From Salinicola socius (lineage in GTDB: Bacteria > Pseudomonadota > Gammaproteobacteria > Pseudomonadales > Halomonadaceae): a DNA stretch of 64,000 nt. This document shows positions 11,401-17,621 of this stretch, piece after piece. The position numbers and the translations under genes were made by a program. The notes under the pieces are model-generated. The model did not search any database, was not told where the DNA came from, and saw only the letters and a program-made list of their open reading frames with translations. The first letter of the stretch is position 1, and each line of letters starts with the position of its first letter. The stretch lies in the NCBI RefSeq assembly GCF_001937195.1, contig NZ_MSDO01000020.1:124001-188000 (forward strand). The letters are read 5' to 3'.

Positions 11401-13026
11401 GGCACCGGCACCGATGGCGTCGACGTGGTGCTGAACTCACTGGCCGGCGAAGCCATCAACCAGAACCTGCGGGTGCTGAAGCCCTTCGGTCGTTTCATCG
11501 AACTCGGCAAGCGCGACTTCTATGAAAACACCAAGGTCGGCCTGCGCCCGTTCCGCAACAACCTCAGCTACTTCGGCGTCGACTCCGACCAGTTGATGAG
11601 CGAGCTGCCCGAGCTCACCGGCGAGCTGTTCAGCGAAATGATGGCGCTGTTCGCCGATGGCACGCTGGCGCCGCTGCCGTACATCGCCTTCGGCAGCGAT
11701 CGCGTGGTCGAGGCTTTCCGCTACATGCAGCAGGCGCGCCAGATCGGCAAGGTCGTCGTCACCTACGAACGCCCGCCGAAGATGGCGCCCGCGCCGGCCA
11801 GGGACATTCCGCTGACGCTGGACGCCGCAGGCACCTACGTGGTCACCGGCGGACTCGGCGGCTTCGGCCTGGCCACCGCCGAATGGCTGGCCGCCAAGGG
11901 CGCGCGCCAGCTGCTGTTGCTGAGCCGCCGGGGCGCGACCACCGAGGAAGCCGAGGCCGGTATCGAACGGCTGGAGGCGCTCGGGGTGACGGTGGCGGCG
12001 CGTGCCTGTGACGTGACCGACGCCAAGGCGCTGGGGCGCGTGCTCGATGACGCACGCCAGACGCTCGGCCCGATTCGCGGCATCGTCCACGCCGCCACGG
12101 TCATCGACGATGGCCTGATCCGCAATCTCGATGAATCGCGCATCCGCCAGGCCATGGCGCCGAAGCTCGAAGGCGCGCGACATCTGGATTCGCTCACGGC
12201 CGACGACGCGCTCGAGTTCTTCGTGGTCTACTCCTCGGCCACCACCCTGTTCGGCAACCCCGGCCAGGCGAGCTACGTGGCCGCCAACCATTGGCTGGAA
12301 GCGTTCACCGCCAACCGTCGCGCCAACGGGCGCCCGGGGACGGTGGTCCGCTGGGGCGCGATCGAGGATGTGGGCTTCCTGGCCCGCAACACCCAGACCC
12401 GCGACAGCCTGCAGGAGCGTCTCGGCGGCCAGGCGTTGACCTCCACCGACGCGCTCGCCGTGCTCGAACGCATGCTGGTGGCGGATGTCGCCTCGCTCGG
12501 CGTACTCGAACTCGACTGGCGGGCGCTGGCGCGCTTCCTGCCCACGGCGGAAGCGCCGCGCTATCGGGAGATCGCGCGCACCGCCGAGGACGACGGCAGC
12601 CAGGAAGGCGACGACGACCTGCAGCAGCTGCTCGCAAGTCTGGCGCCGGAAGCGCTCTATACCACCCTGATCGAAGTCCTCAGCAAGGAGCTCGCCAAGA
12701 TCCTGCTGATCGACGAGGAGAAGATCGATATCCACAAATCCGTCTACGACATGGGCTTCGACTCGCTGATGGGCGTCGAGCTGGTGACCGCGCTGGAAGC
12801 CCGGCTAGGCATTCAGGTGCCGGTGATGGTGCTCAGCGAAGCCGGCACGCTGGCCAAGCTGTGCGACTACCTGATGCTCAAGCTGCGTGGCGGCGAAACG
12901 GCGTCCGACAGCGACGAAGACGCACTCAGCGGGCTGGCCGCCCAGCACGGTGTCGAGGCGCTTCAAAACGGCAACGAACTGCAGAACGGTGACGGATCGC
13001 ACGACGCCGGGGAGGCCAAGTCATGA
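5416..13026 (+). CDS. Single-module reducing type I polyketide/fatty acid synthase (RkpA-like)
   Basis: The start is ATG 5416, with AAGGAG 5 bases upstream (5405-5410); an earlier in-frame GTG at 5365 would lie inside the previous gene. The 2,536-residue order is KS-AT-DH-(degenerate cMT)-ER-KR-ACP. KS has Cys173 in DTACSSSL, H308 in HGTGT and H346 in KSNLGH. AT has S633 in GHSVGE and YAFHS near 736, the Phe favouring malonyl-CoA. DH has H933 and D1097. ER has LNFRDVMYALG near 1811 and GAAGGVGLA near 1922. KR has GGLGGFGLA near 2143, S2274, Y2287 and N2291. ACP carries S2450 in GFDSLM. All reductive domains look intact, so iterative synthesis of a saturated acyl chain is likely. No thioesterase is seen, which fits release by the oxoamine synthase whose ATG overlaps this stop. 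Confidence 0.93.
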   Translation: MTKRVAIIGAAHRFPSAPTSQRFWQALKTGEDLVTSVADDRWGLEAYRHPDKQHPGTSYTFAAGSLGDISGFDAGFFGISPREAAQMDPQQRILLEMTWEAMEDAGIPPQTLRGSQCGVFLGIASLDYSYRMADDMSAIEPSTATGNTSSIASNRISYVFDLHGPSMSMDTACSSSLVAFHQACQSIRCGETEMALAGGISLHLHPFGFIIFSKASMLSPTGRCQVFDESGDGYVRSEGGGIFLLKDYDKAVADGDRILAIVAGSGVNTDGYKKGLTVPNPDAQVALMSQTLARAGLAPDDIDYLEAHGTGTAVGDPLETRAIGAAIGQKRKTPLPIGSVKSNLGHLETASGVAGLAKALYALREREVPATIGIRKVNPRIDVKGWNLDIVDKPRKLKAEGQLTVGINSFGFGGANAHVILQSPLETPVSEAIDTPVRRLPLCLSARSPEALREFAARLSDNLTAGKVSLYDTAYSLAFRRESHPHAAVLLSDNAADAITRLDALAAAESVPGAAVGERVDAGYGPVFVYDGNGCQWASMGRTLLNESPVFAAAVDEVDALFAHHADFSLRAELDGTNQRTDDQHGANRQRSNDDDRLARTEIAQPALFALQVGVTRLLEAEGVRPAAVTGHSVGEVAAAWACGALSLADAVSVIYHRSACQGRTRGSGEMTAVGLGAEAMQRWLEDPAHSAVVIAGINGPKGVTLAGPAEALERLETALSAERIFAKRLTLDYAFHSAAMDPIREDVIAALAHLSPRDARIPFLSTVAGKPLAGSELGAEYWWLNIREPVQFGPAVDSLIESGARTFVEIGAQPILRRYLTDALSAQSVSGSAIGTLSRDHDGAAAMEASVAALLVSGAVSPEAWFPVAGRFVELPHYPWQRERYWVKTTGDSQGLMGRHYEHPLLGYRLARQGMAWESQLDTRRLPWLADHRVGDATVFPGAGFAELALAAAAAAKASPVLDIEALEILSPLLLDAAHGKKLQLEIQDADGSLTIKTREPASDDAWTLNARARIAAQTRGLLLTRRGTPLPNRPADYTREQHLAMAAHVGLEYGPGFQAISDVWVEDDRAMGRIELPAAIAEDQRDCLLAPGILDSAFQLFIPLLADELAKAGGLAFVPVRLERIQLQVDAAPPAWMEVRLTSRAPHSLCADVALFDANGNAVAVVEGARFKAARLRHAVTHRLSYLDHRLVPAPREAAALPLDDATAELALAQLVDNYRSVTDSRYGEEVEPLLETLVSAFLDEALRGYADSDGQLLAGQFDAGAIETRQRRQALIELALATGIVAETPAGWQLQETPDIDAAMVWNLLIRDYPDYAALTHSIGRFGLHLTDWLEDRLDVATLGLDATRLTRLVQAAVGERGWHALADTWLAQYAMTLELLPPHQRLVMLEASALRPQLGERLMGGLSGDRAQYRFAALRDSALNEAESLAEHDARVDLLTTDAAIPAIGANVALVTLDGTQGEIDTLLRWLPTQLADDAQIAFLALGDTDWQSFLSLAMEPDSRSADLETTRQQLEGLGYRQLERHTLESEQGGLQLLTAQAPLTAPSTETESETVRGDAAHPAEQWLIISDDNAQWLASKLIARFETLGQNVHHLAGSELAPQDLLPLALESFDPSQIVDLRGLASTAEDRCVIAAQWLQTLESLECPAALWWLTLGVGAHFSTLPEAAVKSFSLPEHSKLPEDAALWGFGRSLQNEAGSRQVRLLDLPLSSRESLSSELLDALLFELSVPDAETEVVLDADGQRWVPRLGLAPAPGTQVSEEEAASDRAVSLGFELPGQLRHLRWQPHDLPAPQAGQVEIAVKATGLNFRDVMYALGLLSDEAIENGFAGPTLGLEFAGEVISVGDPNGSLRPGDAVVGFGPASFSDRLIADVNAVAPIPAEIGYAAAATIPTTFFTVYYSLKHLARLQPGERLLIHGAAGGVGLAAIQVGRWLGAEIVATVGSPEKQDFLRLMGVERIYDSRSLTFAEEILHDNAMERQAREDGSNGRGTGTDGVDVVLNSLAGEAINQNLRVLKPFGRFIELGKRDFYENTKVGLRPFRNNLSYFGVDSDQLMSELPELTGELFSEMMALFADGTLAPLPYIAFGSDRVVEAFRYMQQARQIGKVVVTYERPPKMAPAPARDIPLTLDAAGTYVVTGGLGGFGLATAEWLAAKGARQLLLLSRRGATTEEAEAGIERLEALGVTVAARACDVTDAKALGRVLDDARQTLGPIRGIVHAATVIDDGLIRNLDESRIRQAMAPKLEGARHLDSLTADDALEFFVVYSSATTLFGNPGQASYVAANHWLEAFTANRRANGRPGTVVRWGAIEDVGFLARNTQTRDSLQERLGGQALTSTDALAVLERMLVADVASLGVLELDWRALARFLPTAEAPRYREIARTAEDDGSQEGDDDLQQLLASLAPEALYTTLIEVLSKELAKILLIDEEKIDIHKSVYDMGFDSLMGVELVTALEARLGIQVPVMVLSEAGTLAKLCDYLMLKLRGGETASDSDEDALSGLAAQHGVEALQNGNELQNGDGSHDAGEAKS

Positions 13027-14345
13027 GCCAGTCCCGCGATGTGCTGAAACAACGCCTGCTGCAGGAAGCGCGCCAGCGCCGCCAGCAGCGCCCGGAGGGC
13101 GACACGGCCCCCAGACCGGCCGCTACCAGTGTCGACGAGCGCTTCACCCGCTTCGACCGTCATCCCGGCTATCAACAGCTCAAGATGATGCGCGAAGGCG
13201 GCAAGCGTCTCGGCATTCCCGACCCGTTCTTCAAGGTCCACGAGAGCACCGCCGGCGCCACCACGGTGATCGGCGGCCGCGAGTGCATCAATTTCGCCAG
13301 CTACAACTACCTGGGGTTGGCGCATCATCCCCAGGTGATCCAGGCCGGCGTCGATGCGCTGGAACGCTACGGCAGCTCGGTATCGGCCAGTCGCCCGGTC
13401 TCCGGGGAACGCCCGATCCACCACGAGCTGGAACGGGCGATCGCCGAGACCTACGAGGTCGAAGAGGCGGTGGTCTTCGTCAGCGGCCACGCCACCAACG
13501 TCTCGACGCTGGGTTACCTGCTCGGCCCCAAGGATCTGCTCCTTCACGACGAGTACATCCACAACAGCACCGTGGTCGGCGCCCAGCTCTCCGGCGCCCG
13601 CCGCATGAGCTTCGCGCACAACGACCCGGCGGCGCTCGAAACATTGCTGACACGGCATCGTCGTCAGTTCGAGCGCGTGGTGGTGGTGATCGAAGGACTC
13701 TACAGCATGGACGGGGATGCCCCGGACCTGAAGCGCTTCGTCGAGATCAAGAAGCGCCATCAGGTGTGGCTGATGGTGGACGAAGCCCACTCCTTCGCCG
13801 TGATGGGCGATCGGGGGCTGGGCCTGCGGGAATACTGTGACGTGCCGGCGACGGACGTCGATATCTGGATGGGCACGCTATCCAAGACGCTTTCCGGCTG
13901 CGGCGGCTATATCGCCGGCTGTCGGGAGCTGGTGCAGATGTTGCGCTACTTCGCGCCGGGGTTCCTGTACAGCGTCGGGATGCCCGCCCAGGTCGCCGGG
14001 CCGTCGCTGGCCGCGCTTCAGGTCATGAAGGATGAACCCGAGCGCCTCGAGCGCCTGCACGACATCTCCCGCTTCTTCCTGCAGCAGGCCAGGCTCAAAG
14101 GGTTCGATATCGGCGAAAGCATTGGCGTTGCGGTGGTGCCGGTCATCGTCGGCAGCTCCGTGCTGGCCGCCGGGCTCTCCGATGCCCTGTTCAAGCACGA
14201 CATCAACGTCCAGCCGATCCTGCACCCGGCCGTACCCGAGAAAAGCGCACGCCTGCGCTTCTTCCTCAACTGCGACCATACCCGCGAGCAGATCGACCAG
14301 ACCCTCGATACACTGGAAACGGAGTGGAAGGCGCGGACCGGCTAG
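13023..14345 (+). CDS. Alpha-oxoamine synthase family PLP enzyme (RkpG-like)
   Basis: The 440-residue product is a fold-type I PLP enzyme of the AONS/KBL/ALAS/serine palmitoyltransferase family. NYLGLAHHP, SGHATNVSTLG, VDEAHSF and the PLP lysine K288 in LSKTLSGCGGY are all present. Such enzymes condense an acyl thioester with an amino acid, with decarboxylation, to give an amino ketone. The N-terminal 60 residues are polar and extra. Its ATGA overlap with the ACP-terminated PKS strongly suggests that it takes the acyl chain directly from that ACP. It parallels rkpG of the Sinorhizobium rkp-1 cluster. The amino acid (glycine, alanine or serine) cannot be told from sequence by eye. Confidence 0.88.
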   Translation: MSQSRDVLKQRLLQEARQRRQQRPEGDTAPRPAATSVDERFTRFDRHPGYQQLKMMREGGKRLGIPDPFFKVHESTAGATTVIGGRECINFASYNYLGLAHHPQVIQAGVDALERYGSSVSASRPVSGERPIHHELERAIAETYEVEEAVVFVSGHATNVSTLGYLLGPKDLLLHDEYIHNSTVVGAQLSGARRMSFAHNDPAALETLLTRHRRQFERVVVVIEGLYSMDGDAPDLKRFVEIKKRHQVWLMVDEAHSFAVMGDRGLGLREYCDVPATDVDIWMGTLSKTLSGCGGYIAGCRELVQMLRYFAPGFLYSVGMPAQVAGPSLAALQVMKDEPERLERLHDISRFFLQQARLKGFDIGESIGVAVVPVIVGSSVLAAGLSDALFKHDINVQPILHPAVPEKSARLRFFLNCDHTREQIDQTLDTLETEWKARTG

Positions 14346-14373
14346 CGTCCCCCCTTCTCGAGGGTGATAAGAC

Positions 14374-14417
14374 ACGGCCTTGTCACCTGACGACTTGACG
14401 GGTGACAAGGCCGTTTT
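14374..14417 (+). terminator. Intrinsic terminator of the kpsC-PKS-oxoamine operon
   Basis: Perfect 14-base arms (14374-14387 and 14401-14414, ACGGCCTTGTCACC and its complement) surround a 13-base loop and are followed by TTTT. It lies 28 bases after the oxoamine synthase stop. Confidence 0.9.
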
Positions 14418-14499
14418 GCTGCCTAACAATGAAGGTCGCAGAGGAACCTGTGTTGACTATCGCCTTTCCGACAGACGGCACGCACCAGACTCGCAATAT

Positions 14500-14790
14500 C
14501 TAGAAGCCAGCTTCCTTCTGGTGTCGAATGGCTAGCACCACGACAACATCACCATCGATACGGTAGCGGGCGACATAGCCGCTATCGCCATGATCGATCA
14601 TCCAGTCCCGATAGTCTGCTGGCAGATCCTCGACAAGGCGCCCGATATGGGGCAACTCCCCGAGTGCCTGAACGCTTTGGATGATGGCTTTCGCAGCCCT
14701 TTCAGCCGCTGCCGGGTTCTTCGGTCGCAGAAAATCACGCAATCGCTCCAGATCCCGAATCGCTGCGGAGGCAAAAATTACTCGTGCCAT
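14500..14790 (-). CDS. RelE/ParE-family toxin
   Basis: This 96-residue protein has the ParE/RelE pattern: AIRDLERLRDFLRPKNPAAA in the N-terminal helices, ELPHIGR in the middle, and the final strand pair YVARYRIDGDVVVVLAIRHQKEAG. ParE members poison gyrase and RelE members cleave mRNA; the subgroup is not resolvable here, although the R-x-L-x-D-x-L-x-P start is more ParE-like. It follows and overlaps the antitoxin gene by 13 bases, the usual antitoxin-first layout. Confidence 0.85.
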   Translation of the reverse strand: MARVIFASAAIRDLERLRDFLRPKNPAAAERAAKAIIQSVQALGELPHIGRLVEDLPADYRDWMIDHGDSGYVARYRIDGDVVVVLAIRHQKEAGF

Positions 14791-15056
14791 GTTGGGCCTG
14801 GCACCTCGTTATCCGTGCCCCAACTGGTCAACCACTCTTCTACTTCGTCAGCGGTCACATGCATACCGGTGGCCTGGTAATGTTCCCAAGCCTTGAGCGT
14901 ATCCCGTCTGAACGCTTCCTGCTTTTCTTCGCGGCCCACATATTGTTCGATGGCCTCGCGCATTAGCCAATGTGCCGAGCGCCTGCGAGCGTTAGCTAAA
15001 TGCTGGATTCGATCTCTCAGATCGTCGTCGAGCTTGATGGACGTCGGCTTCGCCAT
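14778..15056 (-). CDS. CopG/RHH-type antitoxin
   Basis: The start is ATG 15056, with GGAGG 6 bases upstream; an ATG 12 bases earlier at 15068 has no such site. The 92-residue product opens MAKPTSIKLDDDLRDRIQHLA, a ribbon-helix-helix DNA-binding segment (strand followed by two helices with RRSAHWLMREAI). An acidic C-terminal tail should wrap the toxin. It probably represses its own promoter just upstream of 15057 together with the toxin. Confidence 0.85.
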   Translation of the reverse strand: MAKPTSIKLDDDLRDRIQHLANARRRSAHWLMREAIEQYVGREEKQEAFRRDTLKAWEHYQATGMHVTADEVEEWLTSWGTDNEVPGPTWHE

Positions 15057-15223
15057 AGTGGCCTCCATAGTCAGAGGTAATACCTATCACTACTATAAAC
15101 TGGCCAAATCTGACTGTCGATGACGGCAGGCACCGATATTTCTTTACGACCGTGAGCGTTGCAACCCTGTTTACCCTTCCATACGCCTTTCGAGCCGCAG
15201 CACCGAAACCGATTCGGACGTCA

Positions 15224-15523
15224 TCATGATTCTTCGTCCAGCAATCCGTGCCAAGGATTCTCATCCGCCGGCGGGCTAGCCTCACGGTCGGCCTGGCTCA
15301 ATAGATGCTGCACGGCCAGGCGCTTTTCCCGGGGGATCAACATCAGTTCGGCATTGAGCCCTTCCACGACCAGCGAGAGCGTGTCCAACCGTGGGTTGCC
15401 TTCGCGCTCCAGGCGCTGGTACTGCTGACGCGTCATGCCAATACGCGACTGCATGTCCTGCTGGGTCAACTGAAGCTGGCGCCGTCTTTGAAGGATCTGG
15501 TCCAGCACAGGTTTTCGTTGCAT
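15224..15523 (-). CDS. XRE/HipB-like HTH regulator
   Basis: The start is ATG 15523, preceded by GGGAG; a GTG 12 bases earlier lacks support. The 99-residue protein has a helix-turn-helix at residues 10-60 (LTQQDMQSRIGMTRQQYQRLEREG) and then LDTLSLVVEGLNAELMLIPREK, the HipB-like ending of the domain. No hipA or other toxin gene follows; the gene downstream is the unrelated RHH pair. It may be an orphan antitoxin or a regulator left by a degraded module. A near-palindrome just upstream is its probable operator. Confidence 0.75.
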   Translation of the reverse strand: MQRKPVLDQILQRRRQLQLTQQDMQSRIGMTRQQYQRLEREGNPRLDTLSLVVEGLNAELMLIPREKRLAVQHLLSQADREASPPADENPWHGLLDEES

Positions 15524-15551
15524 GCGTGCTCCCACTCTTCACAATAAATGC

Positions 15552-15593
15552 ATCATATAAGATGCTTTTAACAAAAAAAGCAGCTTATATGAT
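15552..15593. promoter_or_regulatory. Inverted-repeat operator upstream of the XRE gene
   Basis: Arms ATCATATAAGATGCT (15552-15566) and AGCAGCTTATATGAT (15579-15593) are inverted copies with one mismatch, separated by 12 A-rich bases. They lie 28-70 bases upstream of the XRE start, as expected for an autoregulated HipB-like protein. Binding is inferred. Confidence 0.6.
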
Positions 15594-15700
15594 TCCGAAA
15601 GGCGGTCAGGGATCAACACGTAATGAAAGGGCATTCACGGCAACCGCTCTCCCGTCAGGGAATGAACTCGGGGCCACCGGCTTTCAGCGCTCCGGAATCG

Positions 15701-15787
15701 AAGAGCGCTCACCTGCGCTTCTTCCTCAACTGCGAACAGATCGACCAGACTCTCGATACACTGAAAACGGAGTGGAAGGCACGCACC
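15701..15787 (+). pseudogene. Remnant of an alpha-oxoamine synthase 3' end
   Basis: These bases match 14241-14339 of the intact gene with, by hand count, 8 mismatches and one 12-base in-frame gap. The encoded peptide LRFFLNCEQIDQTLDTLKTEWKART mirrors the intact LRFFLNCDHTREQIDQTLDTLETEWKART. The rest of the gene is absent. A similar terminator follows at the same relative place, so the repeat is a gene-end fragment with its terminator. Confidence 0.85.
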
Positions 15788-15824
15788 CGCTGGCGCCAAG
15801 CGGCCGGCAGAGCCAGAACGAAAA

Positions 15825-15862
15825 CGGCCTTGTCATCCGACTGGATGACAAGGCCGCTTTGT
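15825..15862 (+). terminator. Terminator-like hairpin behind the oxoamine synthase remnant
   Basis: Arms CGGCCTTGTCATCC (15825-15838) and GGATGACAAGGCCG (15843-15856) enclose a GACT loop, followed by CTTTGTT. The stem resembles that of the terminator at 14374 but the loop is shorter. It could also stop transcripts from the right. Confidence 0.7.
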
Positions 15863-15938
15863 TGCTGAAGTCGCGCCTGAAAAGTCGACGCGCCAGCTAC
15901 CGCTTGTCCTGCAATCGTTCTTCTTGATATCCGCTCAT

Positions 15939-17249
15939 TTAAGACCTCCCTACCAGCGCTGCAAACCAGGAACGCCGTCTCCTCGTTTCGACGGGGGGTA
16001 ACCTCTCGGCATCGCGCTCGGCCTGAATCGGCTCCGGCTGGGCCGGCTCTGACAGTGCCGAGTCTGGTTGGGACGCTTCTGGCTGGGCCGGCTCGGGCCG
16101 CATGGCCTCTATCTCAACCGGTTCCGGTTGAGCCAGTTCGGATTGAACCGTTTCGGGTTGAACGGGTTCGGTTTGAGCTGACTGGGTCGGGAGTTGCCCT
16201 TCGGAAGCGACGGGCGGAATCGCCACCGGTGCTGGGGCCGGTGCCTCGCCGCTTGCCACCACGGCATGGCGCGTGCCTCTCAGAAACGCGATGGCACGGT
16301 CGCGATCCGGCGTTTCGAGCAGCTCCTTGATCATCGAGACAGCGAGACCCGCCCTCTTGAGAATCGCGCGCCGGTCCTGGCTGATAATGCTGTCGATATC
16401 GTTCGCTTCCAGGAAGCGACGGCGTGCCAGATCGTAGTCCCGGAATGGCTCTTCAGGCCAGAAGAAACGGTGGCGCACGGAGACGTTCCGGTGCGATCGA
16501 TAGCCCGGCCGATTCAACTTCAACTGCTTTCTCTGGGAGGGACGGCCGCGCAGCATCATCGCCATGTATTCCTGCTCGGAACGATACATTCGATGAATGA
16601 CGTAAGCACTCATGGGGCGAATGGCGGTGCTATCCGCCAGCTCCGGCTGCTTCTCGTTGAAAACCATCGGCGTGCCATCCGCACCCATTGGCACCACCGA
16701 TTTTCCGAAAATCGGATGATGAACCCGCACGTGCTTTATCTCGACGCCCTCGAGCGGAATCAGCGTCTTTAAATGCGAAGACATTTCGTAGCCCGCGCCC
16801 CGCTGCAGGGGCGTAAACGGCGCGTGCTGCCCCAGTTCGCAATGCCACAAGTGGCAGATAGGGGCCGGCTTCCGGTCACGACACGTTGTCGCCACGAAGC
16901 GGTCAACGGTGGTGGAAAAATCATTGGGCGTCCAGAATTCATCGATATCCAGAAACAGCAGCCAATCCACGTGCTGCTGGCGAGAGCGGTCGAGCTCCCT
17001 GGCGTAGGCGATGGTCTGTAATTTGGCGCTGACGGCGGGATCGCAAAGATCGACCCAATCGATGAATTCGAACGTCACCTGGGGGTGAGAACGATTGATT
17101 CGCTCCAGTACGGCTGACGAGGCGTCCGAGGTGCGATTGATGTAGACATGAATCAGATCGAAACCAAAATGGAGATGGTGAAAGACCCACTCCGCCAGGT
17201 AAGGGCCCTCATCCTTGGCAACGGCACAGACTTTAAAAAGCGGTTTCAT
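15939..17249 (-). CDS. GT2-like glycosyltransferase with Pro/Glu/Gln-rich tail
   Basis: The 436-residue product begins KPLFKVCAVAKDEGPYLAEW and has LLFLDIDEFWTP, a DxD-type site, near residue 100. This fits the Glyco_tranf_2_4 (GT2/GT92-like) group common in capsule loci. The catalytic part spans about 1-320. Residues from about 330 to 425 form a low-complexity tail of PEPAQPE/QPEPVQ units ending in a basic segment RRRRSWFAALVGRS that could touch the membrane. It is the last gene of the ugd-side capsule block, but a terminator and about 370 bases separate it from ugd, so it probably has its own promoter. Acceptor sugar unknown. Confidence 0.75.
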   Translation of the reverse strand: MKPLFKVCAVAKDEGPYLAEWVFHHLHFGFDLIHVYINRTSDASSAVLERINRSHPQVTFEFIDWVDLCDPAVSAKLQTIAYARELDRSRQQHVDWLLFLDIDEFWTPNDFSTTVDRFVATTCRDRKPAPICHLWHCELGQHAPFTPLQRGAGYEMSSHLKTLIPLEGVEIKHVRVHHPIFGKSVVPMGADGTPMVFNEKQPELADSTAIRPMSAYVIHRMYRSEQEYMAMMLRGRPSQRKQLKLNRPGYRSHRNVSVRHRFFWPEEPFRDYDLARRRFLEANDIDSIISQDRRAILKRAGLAVSMIKELLETPDRDRAIAFLRGTRHAVVASGEAPAPAPVAIPPVASEGQLPTQSAQTEPVQPETVQSELAQPEPVEIEAMRPEPAQPEASQPDSALSEPAQPEPIQAERDAERLPPVETRRRRSWFAALVGRS

Positions 17250-17621
17250 GAATGGAATCCCTCAAGCACAATGGCGCTTGACTGTTATTAAAATCATGGT
17301 GGATATCAGCGGCTAGAACGCGCCAGATTCGGGAGACCCGAAAAACGGCCTGGGAGGTGAAAAAGCGCCTAGCAGCATCGCGTAACGCCCAATAACCAGC
17401 AAGATGGTTTCTCTAGCACTTATGTTGCGGCTCAAGATAAGCTCGCTGAATAATCACTTTGGAATATTCTTCGCGCGCCTGAACCCGCCCGACAGTTTCC
17501 AGGTTGGCGTTTGCCCCCAAGCCAGGCCTGAAAACCCAAAAAGCCACCCGAAGATGGCTTTTCAAGAACGCGCGTCAGCCGAGCGTTTCACAGAGTCATT
17601 CGAGCTTCCGGCGGGCTTCGA
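17250..17621. other. Intergenic gap between ugd and the GT2-like gene
   Basis: No convincing gene is seen; a short open frame at 17404-17652 runs across the terminator and into ugd. It should hold the ugd terminator (17539-17562) and the promoter of the glycosyltransferase gene. Confidence 0.6.
17539..17562 (-). terminator. Terminator downstream of ugd
   Basis: AAAAGCCA (17539-17546) and TGGCTTTT (17555-17562) form a short symmetric hairpin with A and T flanks that could work in both directions. It lies about 60 bases after the ugd stop. Confidence 0.7.

Noticed and set aside
7681-12735. Two long antisense open frames (7681-9723 and 11437-12735) opposite the synthase
   Set aside because: They follow the third-base GC bias of the PKS frame and lack start signals or recognisable motifs.
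14346-15938. Insertion sequence or transposon in the accessory patch
   Set aside because: No transposase, integrase or terminal inverted repeats found; only a partial gene-end duplication flanks the TA genes.
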